DNA of 64,000 bases from Chionis minor (taxonomy: Eukaryota > Chordata > Aves > Charadriiformes > Chionididae): contig VZSF01000950.1 of NCBI GenBank assembly GCA_013398295.1, positions 248,001-312,000 on the forward strand, in the 5' to 3' direction. This document shows positions 23,151 through 37,890 of this stretch, piece by piece (the stretch's first letter is position 1; every line of letters begins with the position of its first letter). Made by a program: the position numbers and the translations under genes. The notes beneath the pieces are model-generated. The model had not been told where the DNA came from and ran no database searches. It saw nothing but the letters and a program-made list of their open reading frames with translations.

Positions 23151-26100
23151 CCCCTCAAAAATAATACCAGTGTCATCAATAAACTACTTTAATAATTGTT
23201 AATCACTTATTAATAAGTATAGTTTTATAGCTATGTATTTTATTCATACCAATAAGCCACTCATCTCTAAATGTGCCTTCTTATTTATGCAAAGCTACAC
23301 ATTAAAAAACCCATAATTTTTCTTTTCCATCTTAGCTACTATATTTTCCCACAATGAAGTCCCATCCCTTCCGCCTGCTGCCATGCTGTTTGCTATCACA
23401 ATCAGAGACCTAATTAAAGAGACTTTGTATCATTATTTTTCAAATTAAAAATATTTGGAAGACAACATAACACATTTTTCAGAAGACAGAAAGTGATTTT
23501 CACATTTGCAAAATAAAATCCAACCCCAAGCAAATCTTAAAAAAGAACCTGAACAGAACCACACTCTCCTGGAACTCAGGTTCATTTGAGTTTCAGAACT
23601 CAAAAGGGTGACAGTGGTCAGATGGAAGAAAGGGAGATTCGATTTCAAACTAAGAAGACATCCTGAAAATAAGAAATGTTTGCAGCTCCCAAAAAACCAT
23701 GCCAGCATATATCAATTTAGCTGGATCATGAGCAAGCATCGGAAATACCATTTCTATTTTCAGAACATCATGCATCCAGGATGAAAGCTGGGTTCCTCCC
23801 ACATCTAAATTGCTCAGTAAATCTTAGATTTCAAGAACAGTCTTATGATAAATGTCAATTTAGTGCTAACTGCATTCTGCAAATACTTGAATTGAGATGT
23901 GTACAAAAAACAGATAAGGAATACTTTTCTTAAACTGAGGATACACCTTGGCCAAACAAGAAACGCATTTAAGCCATGAGCTACAGGTTAACATTCAGTC
24001 CAGACTGAGCTGGGAAAAGATATTTTTGCATAGCCTTGAGATGTGTCAAAAATATTACATACAAGTTGAATGCTTAAACATGAAGTTATGTGATACTCCA
24101 AAATAATTACAGTTGGAACTTGGGGAAAAAATTAATAGACAGATGGTCTCCACTTTCTATTCCAAAAAGTAAAAAAAAAAAAATTATGATGACGATTCTA
24201 ATCCCTACACAGGAAACTATTTTTAAATTCCATATTTTTGTGATGTATTAAAAAATAATCTGTTCAAATCAGATATACAGTGAAAACAAAAACCTTGTCA
24301 AAATTTTCTGCAAATGTTGATTTAAGTTAAAATAATCAGTATCTTACACTTGTACTAATAGAAATCTTTTCTTTCATGAAAAGAACGGCGCCAGCACTCC
24401 CTTCTCATCAGAACAGTAGCTTCTACTAAATAGTATCTTTTGCATCTCAGTTATGTCAGCATAGAAAATAAAAAAATTACAACTCTGAGACAAACTTGCT
24501 TATCATTTAAAACAATCAAAATATTCCATTATTAGCTTCTAAATCTCAGAACCGAATAAATACCTACCATGGTTACTTCTTCCCTCAAACTACCTGGTTT
24601 TTTACAGCTATGTTTTTCTAGTGCACTCAGCAGGGCACAGGCAGATGATAGGATAAGGATCTCATTTTATTGTCTAAATTGGAATTCAAATTGGAAAGGC
24701 TGCCTCCTCAGCTAGCTGGTCTGTGGATTAGAACTGAGTGGGTAGTTTTAGTTCGATTTCTCCACAGACAAAAATCATAATAATTAAAGAAAGATACCTT
24801 GTTTATCAGGCTTAGTTCAGCACAAGGAGATGTTCTCTGTCTCTATTACAAGACATTCTAGAGTATATTTTTGAAAACAAGCAAGCCTACCAAATGGTAC
24901 CTGAATATTCAGAGTATTTTACTCTTTCCTTTACTTAATATATCCTCGTTATGAAGTCAATATATTTCTGTTGTTTCTGGATATCTGTAATGTATTAAGA
25001 CAAATCAGAGGCAATTAGAGCAAATACTATAAATGGAAATTTCCAGTTTTGTAACTGAATCAAATAATAAAGGCCAAAATCTGAGTGGTACATAATAAGT
25101 TAGGCTGGTAGAAAGGCATCCATCAAAAGTCAAGATAAAGCTACCGAAGATGCAAATACTGAGTTTCTCTCACTAGCAAAATATTGTCAAACCATTATGA
25201 CAGTGCGTGCACAGCTGTACATAAATGTTTACTAATGATGCCAGCAATATTGCAAGAGAAAAACAGTGAGGATGGAATAAGTACCTCGAAAAAAAGGCTT
25301 TTTCCGAAGAGATCTATATTTACTAAATAGTACAATTGGTTATTGAATTTCTTAATTTTTTTTTTTAATATTTGAAAGCATTTTACAGCATAATCATTAT
25401 GAGGCCAAACCTGATTTTAGCTAAAAAATTCAAACTGCATAATCAGGTTGAGAATAAATATAAGCACTTTAACGGAAATTTTTAAAATGGAAAAATTATG
25501 GGAATATTTTTTGGATAACATTACTTACTACCTGGTGTATCTTAAGGTCCAACTGCAAAAATCTAAAACACATTCATTAGATGAAACAATGGCATTTTAT
25601 CTGCTCCACAGAACTCATGTCTCCCCTTGGGTTTCATTTCCTGGATAAAAAGATTAAGCTAAGAAATTTATATTGCAGTGAAATGTTTCAACAGGCAACT
25701 TTGGACAGGGTGGGATTCTTGAACTCCCCTATCAGCTAGAGAGAACAAACTCCCAGGAGAAGTAACGAGCCATACTCTGTGATGGATCAAAATTTTGAAA
25801 CGAAGAAGCCAAGCTCTGCCAGCGTTCACAAGTGTTTCCTTAAAGCTACGGAATGATGAGATATATTACCACTGTATGTGTCATTCACAAAAGTCAGAAA
25901 ATTGGCACTTGAAAGAAACTACATTGTTTTACAAAGGCAAAAGGCCATTTGTTGATGAGTTAACAGTAAGCACATACTGAATGGTAGAAGCTATGTTGTT
26001 CAGATGAAAAGCCTGTTTCCTCCTACTCATATCCCTGAATATATATTTTTAAGTTACTTATTGTGAGTACCATATAACTTAATCAGGCTAATCACCGCTG

Positions 26101-26531
26101 AGTATTTGCAAAATGCTGAGATACTGTATTGTTCTTTCCTTATGAGCACATTCACCGGGAAAAATAAAAGTGATTACATGTAGAGTTCCCACCAATGTGA
26201 ACTACATGCATGTACAAATACTTTAATTTTCATATTGTATTTTTGCTAGAGCTATAACATTGACACTAGCATTAGCTAGATGCTCCCAGTTCCTTAAGTA
26301 TTTTGGACAATTTCACATAAACTAAAAGAATGGTACCTCATGCTGTTAAATGGGCAAAACTGTGATGCCATTTTTTCAATGACAGAAGAATGAATTTCCT
26401 TGAAAAAGGAAAACAAAAAGGTCTCGGTTTTATTATAAATGACTGTAACAACTGTTCCTTTCAATGTCAAATACAGGATCACTTACCAGACTTGGCCAAA
26501 ATACACAAATGTTTGTATTTACTGTTTGAAG
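23151..26531. other. Non-coding intron sequence, no gene
   Basis: About 3.4 kb of AT-rich sequence. An A-run lies at about 24172-24183. No repeat family or exon was recognised, and short ORFs show no domain. Confidence 0.5.
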
Positions 26532-26706
26532 GGATCACAGGCTGCCCAGAGAGGTGGTAGAGTCTCCGATTCTGGAGACATTCCAAACCCACCTGGACGC
26601 CATCCTGTGCAACCTGCTGTAGATGGACCTGCTCTGGCAGGGGGGTTGGACCAGATGATCTCTAGAGGTCCCTTCCAACCCTTAACATTCTGTGTTTCTG
26701 TGATAC
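26532..26706 (+). mobile_element. CR1 LINE 3' end fragment
   Basis: CAGGCTGCCCAGAGAGGTGG, CCACCTGGACGCCATCCTGT, GGGGTTGGACCAGATGATCT and CCCTTCCAACC, followed by ATTCTGTGTTTCTGTGATA, give the end of ORF2, the 3' UTR and the octamer tail of a CR1 subfamily different from those at 4132 and 5408. Confidence 0.92.
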
Positions 26707-27014
26707 ACCTTATCAGCTGCCCTCCAGAGAAGTCCATGTACCCCTTCATCTCTAGATGTTATACTGTGTGGTAATCCAGGCCATATGGCTCCTACCTACA
26801 TCTCCTTAGTTGAACTCCTGAAGTGAGCTGTCAAGTAAGGAGAGCCTGCTTAGATCTGTGACCCCGTCACAACTGATCCTCAAGCGTAACTCAGTCAACC
26901 AGTGGATAGTATTACCACTTGTGGGAGTTACTGAACTTACTGCTGCATCCCTTTGTGAAGCATGGTATAGAAAGGATGGTCTCCTAATACTATGTCTAGC
27001 GGTTAAAAAAAAAG

Positions 27015-27032
27015 TTGGGGGGGGGAGGGGGT
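27015..27032 (+). repeat. G-run with quadruplex potential
   Basis: A run of nine G, an A, then five G follows an A-run. This is a compact G-rich tract in otherwise AT-rich DNA, within a stretch (26760-27170) of slightly raised GC that I could not classify. Confidence 0.6.
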
Positions 27033-27170
27033 AAGTCAGCCTCTTTTCCCCTCGGAATTGGACACTGTCATCAACATTTTGAACATCATGTACTCCTGCA
27101 GGTGCCGTACCAGCTACAGAAACAGGTCTCAGCTGAAAAGCAATCTTGAAACTGCTCTGATTCAAATGTG

Positions 27171-30100
27171 AGAATCTAATATATTATACAGTCCAAACTA
27201 TTTAATAGTTTGAATAATGCAAAAGAGAAGATTGGATTTTTTAATAGAAACAGGAAAATTTAATATAGGAAACCCTTTAATCAATTAACAGGTTAATTTA
27301 TTCCAGGATCTTTTCAAAAGAATGGTGAATTATTTACAATGGATAGACAATGCAACATCTTACAAAGCTGTAGCACATGAAGGACAGCAAAAGTAATTCC
27401 AGTACTGATTCATTTGCTCATGATCTCAAATGCTGATTACAAAACCCTGCTGACTCAATGAATTTCAAAAAAGCTCAAGGTTAATCTCTTATATGATTTA
27501 CTTAGAAAATGTTAAGATTCACAATGGAACTTAAAACCATACAGTCTAATTAGTAACTGATATTTAAGCCCGTATCCTGGTAAGACACTTAACAATTGTA
27601 AACATAATGACTGCATGTTTACTTAGCATGTGATATTCTACAAAATACAACCTCAACAAGAATTGCATCGGAACTCATGTCTCACGCATGTATACTTGGA
27701 ATCTAAAATGAAGAACAAGTTATGGTACAACTCGGCAAAGTACTCTTAAGTTTCTCCCTGCCTCACCAGCCTTTAGACTATGTAAGCTACTTTGTTCACA
27801 TCACTTGCAGTCTAGTTATTAGACCATCTCTTGATTCAAACTACAAATTGGTTTAGCAAGTTCTGGCAGAAAAAAAGTATATTATTCTAAGCATAAATTC
27901 TGAAGTAAATCATGCCTGATTAACAGCTGCTAAAGTTGAAATTCTGTTGTGGGTTTACACAACAGAGTCAGGAGAAACAATAGCAGTCTAAGATGTCTGT
28001 GCTGTCCTAACACTGAGAAGACAGATCAACTCAAGCTGAAAGATTTTTACAATTTTTGCTTCAGTCTACTTTTTTTTCCATTTGCCGAAACTATTGAGGA
28101 GTCAATTAAGGTATCTTCTGTTTGCATTGACCAAGCTAGATCTGGTCTCGAATGTCAGTCAACAAGACTTTACCAAGAATAGGGGTTATCAAATTAATTT
28201 GATTGCCTTCTTAGATCTAAATTTTCATTTTGAAAAAGTAACAGTGGATACAGTTTCTACAAGACCATTTTGATTTTGTATTTTCAGCTAAAATATAGGA
28301 CTGGGCAAAATCAAAGCACATGTAGAGAAATGGCTGACATCTTCAGTGGTAAATGGAGAGAGTTTGTGGGATTCTGTATAGCTAACATTATTTTCATTGA
28401 TGAGCTAGTACTAAGCATTATAATGACTTTGTAAAGCTTGCTGATAACTGGAATTGGCAAAATTGTTAGATGCAAGGAGACCAAGTAGAAAGACTGATTG
28501 TGATTACTTACCTAGGTATAAATGTGTTTTATTACAGCCAAAATAAGAATAATTCATTTAAAAATAAGGAATTCTGGTCTTTCCTGCAGAATGGAGAATG
28601 TATCATGGAAAAACTGACAGAGGATTTTAGGAGTCATGGTTAAACATCTAGCTAGTTGAGAATGATACGAGTAGCAGGAAGACCTAACATAAAAACTTTG
28701 GACATAAAAAGAGAACAAAAAATACTGGAGAAAACTCTATTTTGGTGGAAGGCTTTCAGAAATATTCTTGATTTTTAAATATTGCTTACAGAGATCAGAT
28801 TCAAAAGGGGTCATTGAAAGGACTGGAGGAAAAAAGTGAAGAATAATACAAATTAAACTAATAAAAATGCCTCTGTATGACCTTTATGATTAAAAGGCTT
28901 AGTTTGATCAGTTAATCAAGAAGATTGAGAGGTTGCCTGATTACAATATATATGAAACTATTTCTCCCAGTCAAAGCACTAGGGTTTTCTTCTAGCACAG
29001 AAAGTATAATAGGAGAGTACTACAATAGCAAACTCTTCTTTTGAAAATCTGACATAAATATTCATGAAGGTAGCTAACCACTCCAACTACCAAGGGCACC
29101 AACAGACTCTCCATCCCTTAATGCCTATAAACTAAGAGTTTGCACTTCTCTGAAAATTATGTTGCAGTAAACATGTGTTACTCAAATACATATAGGCTGA
29201 CTGAAATTAAAAGATTTAAAATGAGTGAGAGGTCAGACACAAGCACTTAAAGAGTCATTTCTGTCCATGAAACTTTTAAAGACTGCACCCAATGCATATT
29301 TGCGTATCAGGGAAAATAGTCTATCCATGCATCTAATTGAGCAATTATGCTGAAAACCAGAAAACCAAAGGCAAAGGTTAGATACAATTTTAGCCATTGA
29401 TACTTAGGAAATAGATTCTTGAACTTCAGTAGCATCTGAATGTTCCGATGGACATGGCCTAGACTTCATTCACCTTCCCTCTTGCACCTCCTCCACACCA
29501 CAAGAATTCCAAGCCACTTGGAAAATCCAACTGCCTGAAACTTGGTCTTTGGGCAGCATAAGAAAGGCAGTGAGTTTGTACAGCGCTATGCTGTACAAGT
29601 GCTCCGTGAACGCCCAAACAAGCTACACCTAGTTTATAAAAAAGGTCAGTTTCTGCTGTATAAAGTATCAAAATAATATGATGATGGATGAAGGAGGAGG
29701 GAAGAGGTGAGAAAGGAAGCAAAACAGGCACCATGGAGCGGCTTTTCTTAGACTATCTTCCACTTCTATGTGACAGTCTTCCAGTTCTCATTATCAGCCT
29801 TTTCTCTAACCATCCGAGAACGCTTTCAGCTTTACTCAGTGACCAGGACAGAGTGCAAGGAAGTCATCTAACTTTTGCAGCCCCCACACAAGTACAGCAG
29901 CTATCTGAGCTGACAACTAGATAAGCTGAAAATTAGACTTTGAACCTTAGCAAACAGCTTGTCCTATCCCTTCGCAAAGAGTTTTATAGAAACATTTTAA
30001 AAGGACAAAATTGCAACAATGCATATGTTGGAATGATTTAAGTCTTCTATGTACTTGCGTAAGAGGTTTAGACTATTTAGATCAAGTTTTCTTAATTCTC

Positions 30101-33100
30101 AGCTAGATACAGAATGAATGGGAAATCAGGAAATAACGATCAAATAAGGTGCTAAAATTCATAGCTGAAGTATAAGTGTCTGTTCTTTATTTCTGATTTC
30201 ACTTAAAGCATTATTATAATCAAAAACACATACGTATACTCTTCCACGTAGCTCGTGAGATTGGCTGGATGATTACAAAGACTTAAAGATGAAGTGCACT
30301 ACAACGGATTATTCTAACACTTGATTGGTTTCAGATAGCTGCAGGGCTTTGACAGCTGATACTTGGCAGATGTGCTTCCATTTTAATACTGTTTATCTCC
30401 GAGTGATCTACTTCAAGGCATTTGGTCTTTTATTTGGAATGTGGGACTGTCTTCTGTAAGATCAGGCTAGCCCTACGTAACAACTAGACTGAATGCACTG
30501 AACTAGAACTGTTAACTGTGCAAAAACTGTAGACTTAGCTTGTAAAACCTTTAAAAACAGGATTCATAAGGATAATTAATCTTATGACATCTGGCTCCAG
30601 TGTTAATGCTTAATATTTTACAGGCCTTGATTTTCTTTTTCATGCCAGAGATTTGTGTACTGTCACATGAGCATTCTTCTCTGCGATGTTCTTTCTGTGA
30701 GAGTAACTACTAACTTTCTGGTTTGTCCTCTTCTCATTTTAGTAAAAGCCGAGGCGAGAAAGAAAATACCATTCCTCCTCATAAACCTTATATTCACTCT
30801 GGATGTGCTCTCTTGAGCAACTAAAATAATTTCTTGGTTAATTTATTCTTACAAGCCATGCAAAGCGAGGTATACTTGTGGGTAATGGACACAGCTCTAT
30901 GCTGTCCTGGACTTCATTAAAAGATGTGTTTGTCGAAGTTACAATTATCTTTATAACCACTTGGAGAACATTCTCAAAACAGAAGTACTCAAGTCTGGCA
31001 TCTGTGTGTTGCCACCAGCATACTGGCAGCAATGTGTAAGAAAGACTATACCCGCAGATACATGGCTGATGATTAAAGGAAAAACCACAAACCTTTTGAA
31101 GTGAAAGCCTGTTACTTAAAAAAAAAATCACCACATTTGATAGATAAAAAGTGGTTAAAATCTTAACAACTATTTTAGGATATGAATATTTTGCGCAGTA
31201 AAACTACTTCAAATTCCGTAAGAGGCATCATCCTGAGTTGAGAAAACTCCCTTTACTTGAAGGCACCCTGCACGGAGTCTGGAAACTTTCACCTCACTCT
31301 GCCATTCTTTAATAACCTTCAGAGAGCCAGTAACCTCTAACAACTATTTCAGTTACACAAACCGTATTCTCATCTTCCCATGACAGAAGACCCACTGTTT
31401 TCTTTTACCTAGAATCAGAGCAATGACAACAAAGACATCTTTCCACTCATATTAACGTATTTCTTTACCCAAATAAAATTTCACTCTTAGCAAACATGGG
31501 GTTGGCCATAAGGGGCGGGAGGGAGCTTTAAATTTTAAATGTTGATGTCTCAGTGCTTGAAACCGCAGTACAGAAACAGTCCTGGCAGCACAGATGGGAA
31601 TACAGGTACCTCCCCAGCTGTCAGAATAATGTTCCTTGACCTCTTTCCACTCCAATGAATCTTCAGTTCTGTGTACAGTAGAACAGCCATCATAGGAAGA
31701 ATAAAAAATCTCAGCAAAAATAAATTATATGTTTGGTCACTAGAAAATTTTCCTAGCAGATTGGGGAAATTAATTGAACTTGGCTCTCACACATTTTCTA
31801 CCTAAAGCATCGAACACCTTTCCTGGTGGCCTTTTGGAGATGGATGGAAGATACCTGGCACATTTTTCAATATACAGGAAAGGACTTAGGGCAGCATGCC
31901 TCCTGAAGCTTCCAGTGACAGACCTAAAACGTGACTAGGTGTGTACAGCTGCATTCTAATACACTGTGATTAGGTAATGCCCCATTCAGTATGCTGACTG
32001 TTTCAGATAGCAGCGAGAAGCTCTCAACCTCATGTGGTGTAGCTCACAGCCACAGTGAATTAAGGACAAGTTATGTCCATAGTAACCAGTGCTTACACTC
32101 TTCGGGGCGCAGCGCACTCAAGAAAAACTCCAGCCATAACCCCAGACACTCAGCAGATGTCTGAGAGAGACATCTTCTATGCATCTGTCTGTCCAAACCA
32201 CAAACGCCAGCGATGAGCTTACAGACCCTTGCATACATTAAATTAAAGGTATCAACATAAACATGAGTTGCAATCAAATGTAAACAACACACCAAAAGCT
32301 GTGAATCTTCCCATGGTTGTCCAAAAGACAGGTTATTATTCTTATTATTATGACGGCCTTAAAAATACTTGGCTCTGTGGCCTCAGTGCAACTACTTGTC
32401 CTGAGTTGGACTTACACTATTTTTCTGGACACTGAGAATTACAAAGAATCTGTTTTAATATCCTTCAAGCATTTCATGACAAGTCTTGAAGCAAAAACTC
32501 CACTTGTACTGAGCTAAAATTCCACTCATCCTCAAAGATTTTATCAAAGCTGTAGGATTTGACCCTCAGCTAATAGATGTCAGAAGAGATATGAGCACAA
32601 ATGTTCAACACAGGAAAACAAGACAGGTAGGTCCATGATGGCTAGGCAGAGCGAAATAAACAGATCATACCTTAGAGGTATTTCAAGAAGCAAAATGGAA
32701 AGAGAACAAAATTTTTTTTTTGCTTTATATGAGAAGTTATTCAAGATTACACTTAGCTTCATGACCACTATACAATCAGGAACCACAGATTTTGTCTCAA
32801 ACTTGCATGTTGTACCACTGTGACACAGGTTGTTTCATCAGCTGGTTATTGTTTTTAAGATTCTGTACGAATGCAGGATTCAGACATCAGAAGAAGATCA
32901 GTCATCCAATTTATGTTAAAGGAAACTTTGGGGAGAGCTGGTGCATTCGCCTTGATTATTCCAAAATAGCATTTTGGATAAGACATGCCTTTTCTATCTA
33001 AAATTCCTTCACAGGTGGACCTTATATCACTTTTACTTGATTTTCTACTGAGGCAGAAATGCTACTTAGATGTAAAACCTTAGAAAATTTGGCAATTCTA

Positions 33101-36100
33101 AGAAGACTAATTTTTTTTTCCTAAAGCATAAATGCATAAACAAGATCCAGTGTGAATTCAGCCTTCACTACACGAATATCCAAAGGTCCTGCACTTGAAA
33201 CATAGGATTAAAAAGTGCTCTGAACTTTCAAATCTCCTGTTGAATGCGTTTATGATTAGAGATGGCTGAACGCATATAATGAATACCTGAGTCCTCTTTA
33301 GTGCTTTATACTATGCAGTCTCCTGATGCTCAGTTATATTATTTCTGCCAAAAAGATGCCAAAAAGATATTACCTCAATCTGAAGTAATACAAACCTTAA
33401 AGCAATTACTAATGCTGCTGTCACTTCTTCTATGTTTGTTATAAAAATTAAAAGTTGCTATATATGTGTAGTCTTAGATAAGCAGGTAGGAAAGTTAAGA
33501 TTATGAACCAGTGATTACCTAGTAAGTATTAAAATGAACTTAGGCTAAGACTCAGTTGCTCTGGTTAAAAACGGTACTGTTTTTAAAATGAGAGAAGAAA
33601 AAAAACAGTAGAATACATCAATACCTTCCAAGTGACTTGGCAGAGGAAATGGGGGTTTTTTTGTTGTTTTGGTAATGAGAAAAATCACCCAGCTGTATTT
33701 TAGGCCTATTTTTAACTAACTGCAGACAGCAACAACTTTACTTCAAAGAATCCATTTCATGTCCTTTTGTATGTAAGTTGGGGGGGAATGGACCTGTGAT
33801 ATAAAGATCAAAAAATACCCATAAGCATATTACCCTCTATCCCCTAGCTGAACTTGAGATTTACTTTCTAACAAACTTTCTTACACCTTCCCTATTGCTA
33901 AAGCCTTAGACCTCAGCCTTAGCCCTACATTTATAATTCATTTTAAACTGTTGTACCAAATCTTGTGGGAATTAAATCCACAACACCAATACAGTTGTTT
34001 TACTAGTTTTCTTTGCATTTAAACTTTTTAATTGTAATGCGATGTAATTCTACCACCCTGCTTCTCACCGATTCACGAAATGGACTGATGTAAGAGATTG
34101 GTCCAATATGGTACTGCATATAGAAGACAGGACTTCTTACATTATTTTCAACACCTGAAAAATACACCTTCCTACACAATAAATGAGTAAGAAAATACTT
34201 TAGGCAATGTTAAAATTAAAATGAAGTACTATATTGAATGTCTGCATTTATTCAGTCATCACCTGCTGTCCTTGGACTTAAGAAGGAGAAAATCAGACCT
34301 GAAAGAACATCTCTGTTGGCTCTAAAGGGATAGCATTCAGACACAGTAAGTAGATCTAAATCTCTACTTTCTTGGGTTATTTGAAAACATTCCCTTGAAT
34401 AGGTGACAGCTGTACCTTAAGCCCAGTGCAACATTTTTATTAGAGAAGCAAAGTAATTTCCAACCAGATAAACATTTGGCAGCATAGCTTTTGTAATGTT
34501 TGCTATGCTATGGTCTTTTCTGCTAACACAAGGGACATCTACAGGCATGAACATGAATATACAGTGTTCACTCTTCACCCCTTTTATCCTTTCTAGAATG
34601 GATATTGCTATCCCAGTTGTAAACATAGTACTGCTCACAGAAGGGGAAATCAGGAACCATAAACACCCTCCTTTATACATTTTACTGACACACGTCAATG
34701 CTTTCCTCAAAAAGTGAGAGAGTGCCATTCACTTCAGCAAAGTAGAGTTGGCAAACCTTACAGCAGTAAGCTCTCTTGTTGTGGTGTGAATGTTTTCCCC
34801 TCTTCTTTTCCAAACTATTACCTATTCTCACAGATAATTAGCCTGACATTTCCATCACAGTATTAACACGAGTCGCAGCCTGGGAAATAATAGTAAGGAA
34901 AAGAACACAGGCTGAGAATGCAAAAAAGCTGCAAAAAGCGTGGCTTGGAGAATAACTGTTGGAAGCACATGTATGAAACATGAGGCCACAGGGGCCAGCT
35001 TACAATCAGTGAAATTCAGATCATGTTTAAGCTCCAGACGAGGTGACATCAATTTGAAACGCCTGTTTGTAATTGCAGAGGGAAGGAAAAAAGAGTACTG
35101 GGGTTCTACAGCTTTTTTAAGGCATGTTACTCAGATGGATACTGTATTCTGCTATTTAATAGTTCTGCTAACTGTACAGCTAAGCTGGAAGACTGTTGGG
35201 TGCAAGAAGAAAATGATTTATGGAGATATCTTACTGTTATTATGTACCAAATGATGTACCTGGCTAAGTAAAATGTACCACAGATGTATGGATGGGAAGC
35301 AGAAGTATTTCAGGGAGCTCAAGAAATCACATCCAAAGTGAGTGAATACGCCTTGCAGTCATTTATTAGGGAATGTAAGACACATGAAGATTCACATTGA
35401 AGACCAGCAGGAGATCAGCTTTTATGACAATCTTTGACCTAAACCTGATTGTCTAAACCATTCAGATCTCAGTGCAATGTCTATTTTTCTGCATTCAAGC
35501 AAGGCACACTTTGAGAGGAGAGGTAATTTATTAGAATAGCCATTACAGATGGCACACAAGCCCCTTCTTTGAGTCCTACACCACCACCACCGCTTTTTCT
35601 TCATGTTCCTGGTAGCGCTCACAGTAAATGAATGTTAAAATTGTCAGGAGAACTTCGGCTGCTGACTGGGTGACTTCACTGACAGAGCTTTCAGATCAGA
35701 AGTATACCAATGATCTTAGATGGTCTTCACATTATTTGAAATTTCACCCCTTAGAACTGGATTTAAATAGTAAAATTCTAAGGAAAATAATTCAGAGAAA
35801 CGTCTCAAATCTTTCCTTAGCTTTTTTAGATTGAACAGGAAACTGTTAAAAGTAAATGTAAATTAGGCATGCAGAAGTTTCTGTGCTAATTGATTTGGAA
35901 GAGGTACTAATGCTAGTCAGCAAATCAAGATTTAAGAATACATGACACTTGGATATGTAAAAGCCAATGAAAAACTCAAGAACTTACTGCAAATTGTTCA
36001 AGTCTCAATTACTTTTAAAGTAGGATGAGGATGAAATGCATTAATCTTGAGGGGAGCTAGGCAGAATAAATGCACTCCACTTGTTTACTGAAATAAGAAT

Positions 36101-37372
36101 ACTTGTCTGTAATTTTCTGACACAATAACATTTTATTTTGGGAAGTATCTCACTAACCATGATTAAAATTACTGATTATCAGTGATTGATACACCACTGA
36201 TCATGATTACAACTATTATAAACTGTGATATATTTGCTAAAAGGGAAAAAAAAAATTCAATTGCAAGTCCATGTATGATTTTTTAGCTATGGCAAATAAC
36301 TTCCTGAATATAAAGAGAAGGAGCATTTGCTCATTTTACAAATATATTTCAGACACTGAAATACAATACACTGGGGAAGTGAGTAGTAATCATAACAGTC
36401 TATCAGTCATCTGGTAAGCAACTTCACTAGTACTAAATTGATTGAGGTTAATAATTACTTCACTCAGATCAACACGTTCTATTATTTATACCAGCAACTG
36501 TTACAATCAGTAGGATTTCCCACATATACCACCCCTTCAAGAAAGTTGCTTTAGAAAGTTTCTTTCACTGTTTGCATGTAAGATATAGGAAGGAGACAAC
36601 ATCTCTTTTCACTTTATAACAATTTGTGGATATTGAAACTCGCAGAATACCCTGATAGTTTTTTTGCAGAGGCAATGATAAAGATTTTCTGAATTGCTGT
36701 TAATTATTTCAGTTCTTACTGTTCTCTCGAGGATTTTAAAGCATTTCTGTGCATCTCTCCCCTTTCTATAAAGCTACTGTTTCCTCTATCTTCATTTTAC
36801 ATAAATCTCTTGCTCTGAAATTAATTTTTTTTTTTTTTTTTTTAATTTTACTAACCTTCTAACCCTAGGACTAATTAGGTTTTCAGGTAGCCTTCACACC
36901 GCTGGCCAGATACAGGATTTGACGCCAGCGTCTTCAGTTAAGGACACTGTCCTTTAGACAGTCACCAATGAACTTTCCTTAGTAAAGGTAAATTGGATTA
37001 TGGATTATCCAATCTCATTTGGGACTAGCCCGTTTTATTTCCATAGTGAACAGATCAACAATGCCTCCCTGAGCTCCACTCCTCCAGTTCAATAATGTCA
37101 AATCAAAAACTGGAAATCACACCATCAGACAATTTGTCACCTAAAGCAATACAGGATCAAGAAGAAATTTCCTTTTGAGAGACTAAAACCAGCTATGTCA
37201 GGTTTGCTTGGCTTTGTTTTCCCTTTCTGACCTTTTTTTCCAGAGCAGGAAGAGAACAGAAACTGTGCAGCGAGACAATCAGCATTATACATTGCAACTT
37301 CGCACTAGTGGATGCATCAGCAAGGCAGCTCTTTTGGCCAGATGGCCTAAGGAAGCTCTCAGAGGAAAACTG
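27171..37372. other. Non-coding intron sequence, no gene
   Basis: About 10 kb with no recognised transposable element, exon or RNA gene. It contains a tandem GCCAAAAAGAT duplication near 33347-33368, a T-run of about 19 nt at 36825-36843, and a small hairpin (ATCAGTG/CACTGAT) at 36178-36201. Short ORFs, such as the 103-codon minus frame at 34417-34728, lack recognisable features. Confidence 0.5.
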
Positions 37373-37890
37373 TGTTATGGCTGGAGAAAACCCATAACAA
37401 TTTATTGTCATTTAGACAATTATTCTCTCACACGTTGACCCCTGCCAACCCAGGAAGGGGAATCGGGAAGAAAATAAGGAAACCTGGGGGTTGAAAGATA
37501 AGCAGATTTAATAGGATAGAACTAGATAATTAACATGACTAACATAAAAGAACCCATATTGATCCCAATATCCATATATACTATACAAGGATTATACTCA
37601 GCCAACTCTATCAGTAGGAAGCTGTGCACTCCCAGCAGTGGACAGCAAATGTCGGACACTGCCAGCGCTACAGCTTCAGGAGGAAAGGAAGGACTCAGGG
37701 ATCCAGCATCAGGGCAAGAAGTCCTCTGGATCGCTGGCATTGGGGGAGAGCCATCAAGGGGGAGAGCAAACTTTGCAGCAAACTTCCTAATTTATATTGA
37801 CTGTGATGTTCATGGTATGAAATAATCCTGTTGGGTCAAGTCCCCGAGTCTTGCTTCTCCTCATCCCTTCACCTGGTGAGCTCGAAAACA
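37373..37890 (-). mobile_element. Truncated ERV LTR on the minus strand (CTNND2-sense)
   Basis: The left edge TGTTATGG (complement: CCATAACA) corresponds to the 3' end of an avian LTR. Moving right on the complement are AATAAA (37401-37406), ATTAAA (37507-37512), a pyrimidine-rich R/U5-like TCTTTCAACCCCCAGG, GATCCCTGAGTCCTTCC, and TATAAATTAG (TATA at 37791-37796). Further on are TTATTTCATACCATGAACAT and GGTGAAGGGATGAGGAG. The order matches an avian ERV LTR read on the minus strand. The 5' part of U3 (plus-strand right end) is missing or unrecognisable, so the right boundary is approximate. The ORFs here (37522-37740 minus, 37535-37825 plus) are incidental. Confidence 0.7.

Noticed and set aside
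36178..36201. ATCAGTG/CACTGAT hairpin with a 10-nt loop
   Set aside because: Seven-base arms are common by chance in AT-rich DNA. There is no terminator, microRNA-like length or supporting context.
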